Positions 13,176-25,828 of a stretch of 64,000 nt of DNA are shown here, piece by piece (the stretch's first letter is position 1; each line of letters begins with the position of its first letter). Under the pieces are notes generated by a model. It was not told the origin of the DNA and made no database searches. It saw nothing but the letters and a program-made list of their open reading frames with translations. The position numbers were made by a program, and so were the translations under genes. Location of the stretch: NCBI RefSeq assembly GCF_000002995.4, contig NW_025062477.1, forward strand, positions 700,001 to 764,000, in the 5' to 3' direction. The DNA comes from Brugia malayi (taxonomy: Eukaryota; Nematoda; Chromadorea; Rhabditida; Onchocercidae).

Positions 13176-14751
13176 AAACCACCTTGCTTTCATTAAAAGA
13201 GATCATTATTCAATTTTTTTTTTTTTTTTGGTACAAACGGGTTTTTCCAGTTACTTCCATACTATTTTGCTTGCTTCTTCGTTTATAAGTAAGTAACAAA
13301 AATTTTTATACATAATTTTTTCTTCTTTTAAATTATCACCAAATAAATTACAAATTTTAATAAAGTTTTATAATTAAATCAAATAATTTTAAAAATTGAA
13401 TAGAATAATAATATTTGGAAATTGTAATTCTTTTTTCCACAAAAATAATTTGTGAAAATGATTTTTCAATGTATTTTAAAATTTATTTATTGCATTTGAT
13501 AAAATGAAACAATCAAAAAATTCCTTTTATTTCATCTATTTTAATATAATTTCAATTCTAATTTTGTTTTCTTTCATATATTCCATTTAAATATTTGTTA
13601 GTATTTTGCATAAGTTTTTTTTTTTTTTTTTTCTTATAGAAATCAATTCAAAGTATTGTAACTTTTTTTTTTTCTTTAAAAAATCATAATTTAGTTATTT
13701 AAATTTTTTTATTTACATCTTTGCAATTTTATTATTATTTATCTAAAAATTTTGATTTTATCATTTGTTTACACAGATGTAAGATAAAAATTAAGTTTTT
13801 TTTTTTTTTTTTTTTTTGAATTTACAGAGTTTTATTTTACAGTTAGTACGATTTTGTTTAATAGTTGGTGGAAAATTTTATTAAAGATAAATACGAGAAG
13901 TTTATTTTTTGAAATAGGTAAAGTAAACATTTTAAGTAAATCTTTTAGCATTACATTAAGATCTTTCTCGATACTGCGATACATTGTTTTGTACACAAGC
14001 TAAAATCGTTGTAATATAGTTGTATAAAGTGATCAGAAGAAGTGTTACAGGTAAAATACTTAAGAAATAAGTTATTAATTCAAAAAAGCACAAAAAGATA
14101 TTTGTTGAATAAATAAATAAATAAATAAGTGTTGCTGAAAGATTAAAATTTTGTTCAAAATTTTTAATGATTAATGATTAAATTCAGAAAATAACTATCA
14201 AAACTATCATTGAAGCTATTTTTATTGTTTTTTTAATTTTATAAAATTATCTTTGTTCTATTTATTTAATTAATTTTCTTTCATTTAAAGTACAAAACAA
14301 TTTTCTCGCTCATTAACAATTTTTTTTTTCTGATAATTTTATTAGTAAATTGGAATTTTTGTTTGTGAATAAATTCATTCGTAAAAATAAGCTATTTTCA
14401 AATTTATTTTATTGATAAACAAAGAACATTTATCAGTGAATTTGTATAGATAAATTGATTGATAGCATCAAATAATTTAAATTTTAGACAACATGAAATA
14501 ATTTATTTGTCATTTTCGTTTCTCAATTCTTATTTGATGGAAGTAATCGTTATCAGAGTATACCATTTTACGTAATATCGTTGTTATCATTCCTGATAGT
14601 CTTTATCACTATGTTGATATACATGTAACAAATGATAACATCACTGATAATATACATAATTATGACATTCTGTCTATCATTGCTAATTTATGATTAAATC
14701 CCTGATCTCTTCTCTCGTGTGGACTTTTTTTGCTTCCGCCTGTTAATGTTG

Positions 14752-15012
14752 CTACTGTTATTATTGTTGCTGCTTTTTTGTTGTTGTTGTTGTTATTGTT
14801 GCTGTTTGTTGTTGTTTGTTGTTGTTTGTTGTTGTTGTTATTGTTGCTGTTTGCTGTTGTTTGTTGTTGTTGTTGTTACTGTCGTTGTTGTTATTGTTGC
14901 TGTTTGTTGTTGTTATTGTTGTTGTTTGTTGTTATTGTTATTGTTGCCGTTTGTTGTTGTTGTTGTTGTTATTGTTGTTGTTTGTTGTTGTTGCAGCTGT
15001 TGCTGTTGCAAT
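14752..15012. repeat. GTT/GCT triplet-repeat tract
   Basis: About 260 bases built almost wholly of GTT, with GCT and ATT variants (TGTTGTTGTTATTGTTGCTG-like units). All three forward frames stay open across it, because none of the triplets involved is a stop, and encode only Leu, Cys or Val/Ala runs. A CDS is not supported. Confidence 0.9.
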
Positions 15013-15149
15013 TATATTGCGAATAATTTTAAAGAAATTTATTATATCAAATTTTTATTTTTCAAGTTTATTTCAAATTTATTACATCAAAATCTTTCAC
15101 TCCTGTATTATCATTAAGCCACAATCGTCACTAAGATTTGATAAATGGA

Positions 15150-15500
15150 AAGGACATGATATGATGTGGTATAATATGATAGAAATATGATATGATATGA
15201 TAACGATATGATAGGGTAAGACATGATATGGCTATTACATGGTATGCTAGGGTAAAATATGATATGATTATGATATGATAACGATATGATAGGGTAAGAC
15301 ATGATATGGCTATTAATATGATATGATAACAATTTGTTAGGCTATTATATGATATGGTAGAGTAAAATATGATATGATAATGACACGGTAGAGTAAGATG
15401 TGATTATGATATGATAAATATGATGATATGATTATGTTATGTCAAATATGATGGGGCTGAGATATAATATGATTATGATATGATAATGATATGATTGTGA
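15150..15500. repeat. ATGATATGATA degenerate tandem repeat
   Basis: Degenerate short repeat of GATATGAT with longer units containing AGGGTAAGACATGATATGGC; part of it (about 15189-15237 and 15267-15315) is a direct duplication of about 50 bp. The reverse frame yields a Ser/Tyr/His/Ile repeat, explained by the repeat itself. Confidence 0.85.
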
Positions 15501-16107
15501 TAAAAGGATGTCATTGGCAGTGATAACATTGGTGTGCACTGCATTTCTGATACCTGTGTGATAGTCCTTTGTAAATTTGTTCACATTTCTTTCAATCTTT
15601 CTTCATTCTTTTCTTTTTACACAAACAATTTAAAAGTTATGCGATGAGTCATCGCTTTTTTTTTCTTCTTTTTTCTACGATTAATTTTTGCTGTAAGCGA
15701 TATTTTAGAATAATATGTCAATCAGAAAGACTAAATGATAAAATAAAATAATTACTACTACTGCACTTTACAATTTTTCTTTGCCATTCAATTATATCTT
15801 TTTTTTTAAGTAAATTAATTAAAGTAATTTAAGAGACAGTTCAATGTTTCATTTGCATAAAACATATAAATGTTATTTTAAAATTCTTAATCATTAATAA
15901 TTTATCGTTAAATAATATATTCTTCAATCAGTTTGTATAATTTGTAAATATGTAAAAAAAAAAATTCCAAACTAACTGATAATTTATAACAAGAAACTAA
16001 GAAAATAGATGATGTCATTAACATTTTCTCATTTAATCAGTCAATTATTTATCAGTAAACTACTGATCACTTTTAATGATCACAAATCAATCGATAGTTT
16101 CTATTGA

Positions 16108-16139
16108 AATCAATCAATCAATCAATCGATCAATCAATA
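16108..16139. repeat. (CAAT)n microsatellite
   Basis: Seven to eight CAAT/CGAT units in non-coding DNA. Confidence 0.9.
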
Positions 16140-16286
16140 ATTCGAGATACGATGGCATTTTGTACCATTGCATATTGTATGAATGAATCATTTTCCTGCT
16201 AATGTTTAGAGGCAAATTAGATTTAAAGTATTACTTAAGTAGAAAAGGAAATCATTTTTAATAATTATTTCTTTGTCATTGTTAAT

Positions 16287-16366
16287 AGAGAGAGGGAGAG
16301 AGAGAGGAGAAGAGAAAGAGAAAGGGTGGAGAGAGAGAGAGAGAGGGAGAGAGAGAGAGAAGGAAG
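16287..16366. repeat. GA-rich microsatellite
   Basis: GA and GGGA units with short interruptions; an open frame across it encodes only Arg/Glu and is rejected as a gene. Confidence 0.9.
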
Positions 16367-16440
16367 ATTCCTCTTTTATAGAACGAATCCCTGCAACAGA
16401 CCCGTTAACTTTGTTTTATACCGAATTCTACCTGTTTTTA

Positions 16441-16557
16441 AATGCACACACATACACACATACGCATACACACATACTCACATACATACATGTATATATA
16501 CATACATACACACACACATGCACACACATACACATACACACACATATATATATATAT
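16441..16557. repeat. CA/CATA compound microsatellite
   Basis: Compound ACAC, ATAC and final TATA units, about 115 bases. It lies about 75 bases after the GA tract, and one open frame spans both. Confidence 0.95.
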
Positions 16558-18240
16558 TCATTTCCAGTCAGAAATGAATTTCTTTTTTTTTTTTTTTTGA
16601 AATGTCTCTCGGAATACTGAAATGTACTTTTAAAATATCGGAAAGATTTCTTCCGGAAATAGCTTATGCACAAATAAGGTTTGTTTTATAATCTCCAATG
16701 CATCATTGTCGTTTGGATTCGTATGACCTATGACCTTCGAATATCCTCTCATTAAACAAAATTACTATCATAGAAAGAGCTAAACATTCGAGAATATTTG
16801 TATAAAGTTTTATCAAGTAGGCATTATTATTATTATTTACTGATTGAAAATTGTTGGTAAATAATTATTTCTTAAATAAATAGAACTGAATGGTCACTCA
16901 GTAAGTCTAGCTTTAATCGTATTCTCTTAATGAAATAATAGTTAAAAAACTAGAAGGAATACTCTAATTCTATGATGTATTTAAATTTAAATTTCTTAAT
17001 TTGATTATAATTTAATTTACTGTAAAAGTATTTTGTGTAGAAATATTGGATTATACTACTTGTTCTTATTGTATAAAAAACTTTTTGTGAATAAAAAAAA
17101 AAAAAAAATTTTAAGGAAAACTAGAATTTGAATATATCATTATTGAATAAAATGATATAGGATCAGGAAATAATTTAAATTAATAAATAAATTTTTTTAA
17201 AAAAAGAAAAAAAAAACTAATTTAATTTGATGAATTATTTTAGATTGGATAAAATATTTGTTGCAATAATATAATATAAATAAAAATATTTGGAAATTTT
17301 CTGTAACACACCTGAAAATTTTTGATTCTTAATTCTGTTTTGAGAACAAGAAATTTTTTTTTTCTTTTGCCATTTTTTTGTTTTTTGTTTTTTCATTTCT
17401 TATTGGAATAAGAGAAATAACTAGAAATTGAGGAAAGAAAATTTAAATTAATTAATGAAAAATTTTCCTTGAAACATATTGCACTTGCATTATTTCAAAT
17501 TGTGCTGAAATTTTGTAAAAAAAAAAAAAAAAAATTTACTGAATTAGTAATACTTTTGAAATTTAACCTTTCAAAAATTTTAATAACATATTGCTTTGTA
17601 CAAAGTTTTTTTTTTCTTCTTCTTCTTTCCTTTCTCTTTTCAAAGGTTATAAAATTTAGGTCGTTTTATTCATTTTTATAACATATTTCTTTAACGAAAA
17701 CTTTTATCAAATTTATTTATTTTATTCTTTTTTTTTTTCAAATCATTTTGTTTAGAATTAAATTGATAAATAATAAAAACAAATATGCTATTTCTAAACT
17801 TAGAATAGCTTCTTGCAATTTTAGAAGAAAAAGGAAGCGCAAAATTTGACAAATTACTTATGTAAGTTGAAATTGCTATTAGGTAAAAACAAAGAATTCC
17901 GCATGAGATTAGACTATATTAACTATTTAGGATTAAATAAACTGAAATATGAAATAGGATAGGATCAAATAAAATATAAATGACAATTCGAAATGAAATG
18001 AATTAAAAATAACACAACAAAAGAGTGAAATGATTAATTGGAAAAGAGCGGAAATGGAAGAAGCGGAAATGTCACGTTTAAAAAAGAAATGAATAAATTA
18101 TTCCTATGCTATATGATAGATTTAAAGTAGAAATGAAGTATGAAAATAAATGATAACCATTCCATCTTGATATATTACAAAAAAAAACTCATTAAATTTA
18201 TCAAAAAGATTTAGGAAAAAAAAAAAAAACAACAATAGAT

Positions 18241-18340
18241 GAGAGAGAGAGAGAGGGAGAGGAAAAGAGAGGGGGAGGGAGAGAGAGAGAGAGGGAGAGG
18301 AAAAGAGAGGGCGAGGGAGAGAGAGAGAGAGGGAAAGAGC
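18241..18340. repeat. Duplicated GA-rich tract
   Basis: About 100 bases of pure purine. The two halves are near-identical copies of about 49 bp, each containing GGGAGAGGAAAAGAGAGGG followed by GA dinucleotides, so a longer unit has duplicated within a simple repeat. Confidence 0.9.
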
Positions 18341-19158
18341 AATCTGATCTGATCTAATCTAATCATTTTTCTGTATTTAGCATATGTGGGTCAAGTATAT
18401 ATATAAATATATTTGTCAAATTTTGCGCTTCCTTTTCCATTCAAATATCAAAAAAAAAAAAAAAAAAAAAAAGTAAATAAATCATTTTGATTTCAAAATT
18501 AGGCCGTCCGTTTTATTACTTAATAACTTAACTTTAAAGAAAATATTTTTTTTAAAAAAAAAAAACAAAAAAAAAAAAAACGACAAATTTGATTGAAATA
18601 TTTTTCTTCATTCTTCTTTCTAAACGATAATTCATACTTATTTTTTCTTTTTTTTTTTCCTAATCTCATTATTTAAAAGTTTTATGGAATACTTTTAGTT
18701 ATTCAAATTACTTAGTTGAAAAATCAATGAATAACAATGGTAATTAATTTGAATGTTTCTAATTTAAAATGTGTAAATGAATAAAAATTGGTTTATGATT
18801 GATTTCTATCGTGGAAATGTCACCATAAAAAAAAAAAAAAAAAACTAGTAATCAGTCGTGTCCTCTTCAAAAAATCAAAAATTCAGATTTATGTACATTT
18901 TTTTTTCTCTCTTCTTTTTCCATCACTTTTATTTGCTCATATATTTATAACAATAATAATAATAATATTCATCATAAATTTCTTCCTTTTAAAAAAATTT
19001 TTGCATTTTTAAATTTACAAAAATTTAACTTTACTTTTCAAACTTTAAATTTACATAACAATTCACTCAGTTCATTTATTTTTGCTAACTTATAAAATCA
19101 TATAAATTGATATAAATGATAGATCACGAATTCGTATCGAATATTTTCTCTTTCTTTT

Positions 19159-19183
19159 TCTCTCTCTCTCTCTCTCTCTCTCC
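19159..19183. repeat. (TC)n microsatellite
   Basis: Uninterrupted CT/TC run of about 12 units within a pyrimidine-rich stretch. Confidence 0.95.
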
Positions 19184-20524
19184 CTTATTTTTTTTTCATT
19201 TTATACTTTTAAATATAACAAATTATTATTTAAGCTGAAAGTAAAAAAGAAAAAGTGCAAAGGTCATAATGGTAAATTTTTAGTGCTAAAAAAAAAAAGG
19301 TCACTAAATATTATTTTATTATCTTTTCATCTACGCTTTTTCTTTCTTTCTTTTTTAATTTATAATTTCCTGAAATAGAATGTTTTGACCATTTCACTTT
19401 TACACAATATTAGGATAATTAGTAATAAATATAACTTTATGCTAATTAAGTTTTGTTTTTACAAAGTTTTACTTTTTTTGTTTTTACTCTTTAACTTTAA
19501 TTTTTATCCCTTTTCAAATTCGATACTGTTAGCATTGTGATAGAAGAACCATTCTAATAAATATTAACAAATTAAATATAAAGTTAGCTAAAGTAATGTA
19601 TAACATATTCTGTGATTAATAAAACATAAAACATATAAATTATTTTCAAAATACAACTAATAAAAATAAATTCTACTATTTACCATAATGTAATTCTTAA
19701 GTATTAATTATTAAGTAAAGTTAAGTATTAATTAAATGATTTCGAATCGAATCAATGCTTAACAATCATATATAATAGCAAGAAAAAAAAAACTTGTTGA
19801 AGCAATCTAATTAGTGGTTTAAAATCTTAGAAAAAAGAAATTTCTTCTTGAAATTACAATTTATAATTAATGATGGCGGAAATTGTTTTACGTACGTTTG
19901 TAGAAAAGTTTTTTTTTTTGTTGAATTCAATAGCGCACATATGCACATAATATCATACATTCAGTATATATTATTTGCAATTTGAAATTTCCTACAAATA
20001 TTTCAGCTTTAATCAATGATATAAGAAAAATGAAAAAAATAAAATAAAATAAAATTTTTGTTTGAAATGAATATTTTAGAAGTAAAATTTTTTAGAGTAA
20101 TTAAAAAAAAAAAAACTTTAATAATGTAATAAAATTAAAATTTGAAACTTATATTATATAAATATCTTACACTAATTGCTTTCTTATTTTTTTTTTAAAA
20201 TTTTTACAAAATTTTTTTAAAAAAATTTTTACAAAATTTATGCAAAAGTTTGCTTTGAACGAACTAACTTGGTGAAACATACATGATTTGTCACCTTGCA
20301 ATATTGTAGTACTGCACAAGGCAGTATTGTTAGTTTCTTATCAAAGTTATCAATAAAATATTAGCTAAAAATTTGGAAGTATATGGAGAGCTGTATCACG
20401 TACGCCACGTGTAATAAACACGCTAAATTTTGCTTCTTCTTGATTAAATTCTCAAAAGAGGAATTCGAAGAGGAACTAGAATGTTTTTCAGAGGATAAAA
20501 ATAGAAACAACCATTTTGTAAATA

Positions 20525-20553
20525 AGAGAGAGAGGGAGGGAGACAGAGAGACA

Positions 20554-20585
<32 letters not shown>
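20525..20585. repeat. GA-rich microsatellite
   Basis: GA dinucleotides with GGGAGGGAGACA interruptions, then about 15 perfect GA units. Confidence 0.9.
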
Positions 20586-20588
<3 letters not shown>

Positions 20589-23500
20589 GGATTTGATGAA
20601 ACTTGTTTGACTTGTTTGATTGAATAAGGAATGAAATGGATCATTTAATGATAAAATTAGTTGAATGTTTCGTTTTGCTTTTTTTCTTCTGAATAAAACG
20701 TTTATTTCAATCTATGAAAAGGTGCAAAATTCTTCTTTAATTTGTAATAAACACAAAAATTTTTTTTTTTTCTTTTTATTTGTTTGTTTATTTATTTGAT
20801 TCGTTCTGTTGTTTTTCATTTATTTCACTCAATAAATTTCCCTAAACAGTTTGTTTATTTGTTTATTTATTTGATTATTTGTTATTCTTCTCGTTCATTT
20901 CAAAATATTATTTCATTTACTTTTGTTATTTTAACAGAATTTTTTTGCTTTGGAATAGAATTGTGATTTAGATGTTATTTGATTAATTTTAAAATTATAA
21001 TAAAATTCATAATCCAATTTATTGATCTTTTGTTGTCGTAATATTTTATTAAATCAATAAAATTTCATCAAATGTATGAAATATTTTTTCTAACTTAATT
21101 TTTTATCCAAATTAATTTATTTAAATTAAGCATTGAAATTAGGAAATTTATCAAAGAATTGCAGTTTTTCTCGGCTAATCAATTTATTCTTCTATCAATG
21201 ATAAACTAATTATTAATGGAGAGAAATGGATAGAAAGATTTTGCTGCTGAATGTAAGTATTATTTAATTAGTATTATAATTACAGCTAATATTTGGTTTA
21301 TTTCTTCAATTTACTTTTGCGTTATTTACAAAGAGTTCCTTAAAGTAAGTTTAAATAATTTTGTTGGAAACAAAAATGCCATTTTTTATTTCTTCCATCG
21401 TTAATGAATTTGAATTTGAAAGTTTTTACACTAAATTACTTCCATATTTAGGTTTATATCTACATTTTCTACAAATTAATTTGGTGAAATAGTTGATAAT
21501 TCAAATAATTGCATGGCTAAAGTAAATTAATAAAAATTATTAAATCTCGGAATTTCCTGAAAATAAATTTGGATACCAATTAAATACATTAAACAACGAC
21601 TTATTAATCAGTGCTTATTACTGTAAGCTATTGGGGAAACAATTCATGAAAGTATTAGAAATAATGAATCAATAATATTGAAATTTGCATAAAATAGAGT
21701 AGACAATAACTTACTGAGAATGTTGCAGAGATATTCGTTGCAAAGATGTGCAACCAATTAGTTTTATTTAATTAAAGCTTAATTACAAACTAATCTGAGA
21801 CAATTGCGCCTCTCTCATTTTCGACTCAATTTAGATTTATCCATTTATAATAAATTTGCTATACAGAAATGGTATTTAAGAATATCAATTGTAGACCATG
21901 AGAAAAAGTTATTGCATTTCGTCCAACCGGGATAGTCAATAAAATTCGAGCAGTCAATGATTCGGTCGCGAAGAGGTACAGTACTAAGAAGTTTGAGTTT
22001 TTTTTTTTTTTTTTGAGTTACAAGTGAGTTTTTTGGAATTAGTGTGGTCAAACATCGAAGTCAGCCTATTTGTTTCAATTTTATGTTTTTCAATATTCAA
22101 TTTTATTTTTCGTAATTTTATGTTTTTCCAATTTGAGCACTTGAAATTTTAATTCTTTTGTTGATAAAAATTTTAAGCATAATCTTTATTTCTGTTATTT
22201 GAAACACCAGATCGTTATTTGCTATAATTTTGAATTATTGGAATTTGTTCTTTATGTCAAATTTTATTGTTCCATTTTGCATATATTTATCTCCATCTTT
22301 TACTTTTCCATTTTGTATATATTTATGATTTCCATCTTCTATTTTTATTACTTTTGTTTATTTCTTACATGGAATTAAAATAATGCTGTTAAGATAAATA
22401 TTCCGAAATTTGTTCTATTTGCGATTTATTTTGCACCCTTTTGCTTTTACTAGTAGCTAAATGCTTCCTTAACGAAGTAGAAAGCAGTATTTTTGAAAAG
22501 GAACCTAAAAGAGAATTAACTGAATGACAAACAGATCGACTGCTCTTGATCATTTTTCGATGAAAAATGATATTATATGTTGATTATATTATGATATTAT
22601 TATTTATCACGAATATCTCCATATATAGTCAAAACTATTCTGTTATTTAATAGAGTCATCAATTACGCTGGAACAGCTGCTTTTTCAATTTATTGTCAAG
22701 TGCTTTAATGGAACAGTCATTTAATAGTTAATTTAAAAAGTTCGTATCTTTACACCACTAACTGCTATAAATTTATTAAGATGATCGCTTATTGTATTGT
22801 TTCATAGTATTTTTGCTTATTTTAAAGTAATCGGGAATTGTTTCATTTTATATAGTTAAGATTACTCAAATCTTTAACATTAAATTCTTGTATGATATTG
22901 GAACATCATTAAGTGTTCCTAATTAAGAGATTCTTTTGTACCATTTTTTTGTTTACATGTCTTTTACTTGACTTTTCCTCGTTTCAGTTTTGTTTGAATT
23001 ATTTTACCCATATTCTAGTGATCCTTCTTTTGTATGAATACGACAAAGAAAACCAGAAGTGACAAACTTTTAAAATTTCTGCTAATTTCAGCTAGCGACT
23101 GGCTCTTCACTTCAGACAAAAAAAGGAAAATAGCACAGCAGTAGCAGTATATTTGTGTGCATATCAGTGCATATATATTAGTGTGGGTAATATTTCCAAG
23201 TTCGTTACGGTTTCCGGTTACTGAAAGCAGACTAAAACTAGAAATACGGAAATAACGCATTTATCCATTCTTTTTTTTTTTCTTTTAAATTGATAAAAAG
23301 GATCAGTTGAAGCGGAAAATGAGTAGGAAATATGACCTAAACGTTAGTGGAGCGTCCATTCAGAGTCACGTTTACTTAACAGTATTTATTGCTGCAACTA
23401 CAATTCTGTCGGCTGCCTTTGCTACTTTCTATTCTTAAATGCCGAATTGCTACTGCTGTTGCTACAATTATTTGCTAAGTCAAGTTTCAAATATTTGGTT

Positions 23501-25666
23501 TCCTAACAAATTTCATTTGCCTTCCTTGTTCATTCATTGTGCATCAGGTGTGTGCATTATTCATCAAGGATTACAACTGTGCTATCATCAACATTGAAAA
23601 GGTGTCAAGTTTTTTCCTTTATTTCTCTCAGTTTGTAAACTATTAATTTTATTGTAATTTAGGAATGGTGTAAAATGTTTAAATATGTTTTTAAATATCC
23701 ATTTAGATGATATTAATTATAAAAAATTGATTCTGGTATTTTTTTTTTACATTTTGTTTAATAGATATTTCAATTTATTTTATTACATTTCAGTTGTCCT
23801 CAAAATTTAGGAAATACTGCTTTTTAAAGCAAATATTTTTATTAAACTCGCACGACATCGTGTTTGCAGTATGATGATATAATGAAACTGCCTTGTGACT
23901 ATTAACAACAGTAAAGTAGAATTATATGTAATATTTTAATGAAATAACTGGAAAACTTTGAGGTTTAGAAATTTACAAAAAAGGCTTGGAGAAATGAAAT
24001 AGAAAATGCAAGTTGAAATTAGTTACAGAATTTTTAACCTTACGTAAATTGCAGATTAGAAGATTCGAAGGTGTTAGCTTAGTTTGCGATTTGATAAATA
24101 GAGATTAGAAGAATGAAGATAGATGAATTGCTTGAAGAAAAAATAAATTTTAAAGTGAAAATTTGTTGGCATAACAATTAGTTTCTTTATATGTTTCTTT
24201 ATATGCATATAAGTTTCTTATTAGTTTCTTTATATGCATATAAGCTGAAAATATTGTCGTAAAATTTTCAAAAAAAAATATGAACGACATGGTTCAGAAC
24301 AGTTTGAAATACCAGCATCTCTAGCTGATTTAATTTTAAAATATCAGAATAAAGCAGAATTTTTGAATGGGAATAATAACTGAACAGTAATGAACAGTAA
24401 TCACAAATCGTAAATAGATTGCCTGATTTTGAGGCATTTATATGGTGGTTGATGATGAATTAATGTTGTTCGCTGCTGTGCCAGGAATAAATATCTTGCA
24501 TATTTTTCGAAATTTTGTTTCATCTGCTAATAATTTAGAATATCACTCTTCAAAAAATTCCTGATGTAAGCATGTAAGTCTTTGAACCACAACTAAGATA
24601 GAACTGAGATTTATTTTGAGGTGAAATTTACAATTGGTAGACTGAAATTCATAGCTGAATTTCTAAGTGAAATATTCAATTACATCTGGACAGTTATATC
24701 TGGAGGTCTTTGCATGATGAGATTTGGGTGAAATTATTATTCTTAGATTTACTTAAAATCTGTGATTAGTTATGACAAATTCATTTGTTAGAATTAATGA
24801 AACATTTAAATGAAAGTTCGAAATAAAATTTAGATGTAATAATGTAATGGGAAATTTATAGGTAAATTTATAGGCTTATCATATAAAGTTTCCAAGTTTA
24901 TTATTTTATTTGATTTCTTTACCGTTTTTGTTCTTGAGGATACTTTTTTGCATTACGGTATTTTAGCTATATGTGTTACACCTCATTAATGGAAATTTCT
25001 TCAAAATAATGTTCCTTCAAAATAAAATTGTTACTTTCCATATTTAAGTGAAATTTATCGTTTCTTAGTGTACTGCAGTTGACATTATCGCTATCAACGT
25101 TTGCTAATGGCTTGCATCTAAATAATAATAATACTAGTTTTCTTATTACTGCAAGTGAAAGTACTACGTAGGAATAGCGAAGTGCAATTAATTAGTGGGA
25201 TGATAAAGCTACTGGATGGTATGATAAAAGTTTGGAAACTTGTTTGTTTGACTTGTCACTTGTTTACACGGTTGAGTATTTGTGTCTACTCTATATATAT
25301 ATATGTGCGTTCGTATCTGTTTTGCTTTCACACACGAAATAAAATTTATTCTTTGTGAATGTTTCTTGCATACTTACTTTAATATTTTTAATTTGATGAA
25401 GAATGAGATTGCATTTTTTTTTCCTTGTTATCGTAGAAATTAGTAGTGAAAATCTGATTAATTAATGGCTTTTGTACTGCATGCATGTACTACATGTTAA
25501 CATGAAATTTCAATTTTATATGTGTAGGGAGTTCATGTTTTTAGGGGTGAGATATGTTTTAAGCATGTCTACATGTGATGCTTATTTTATTAATTCAATG
25601 ATTCTATAACAGATGAATATTTTTCAAGTTTCTTCACTTCATTTCCTTTTATAGTTTAGGTGTAAT

Positions 25667-25828
25667 GTTTTATATGTGAAATGCTTTATGAGCACTGCAC
25701 ATTTTATTATAAACTTACATGTTTTATATGTGAAATGCTTTATGAGCACTGCACATTTTATTATAAACTTACATGTTTTATATGTGAAATGGTTTATGAG
25801 CATTGCACATTTTATTATAAACTTACAT
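25667..25828. repeat. Three perfect-length 54-bp tandem copies
   Basis: Three copies start at 25667, 25721 and 25775 (GTTTTATATGTGAA...). Copies 1 and 2 look identical; copy 3 differs at two positions (ATGGTTT for ATGCTTT, GCATTGC for GCACTGC). The unit is 18 codons long, so one forward frame stays open through all three and encodes a Tyr/Cys/Phe-rich 18-residue repeat, but no acceptor, start context or homology supports translation. Confidence 0.9.

Noticed and set aside
14719..15190. Three overlapping plus-strand frames of 98-132 codons
   Set aside because: All are products of the GTT/GCT triplet repeat and encode Cys, Leu or Val runs; no splice signals or family.
16273..16673. Plus- and minus-strand frames of 81-115 codons across GA and CA repeats
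   Set aside because: They encode Arg/Glu then Thr/His or Cys/Val repeats dictated by the microsatellites.
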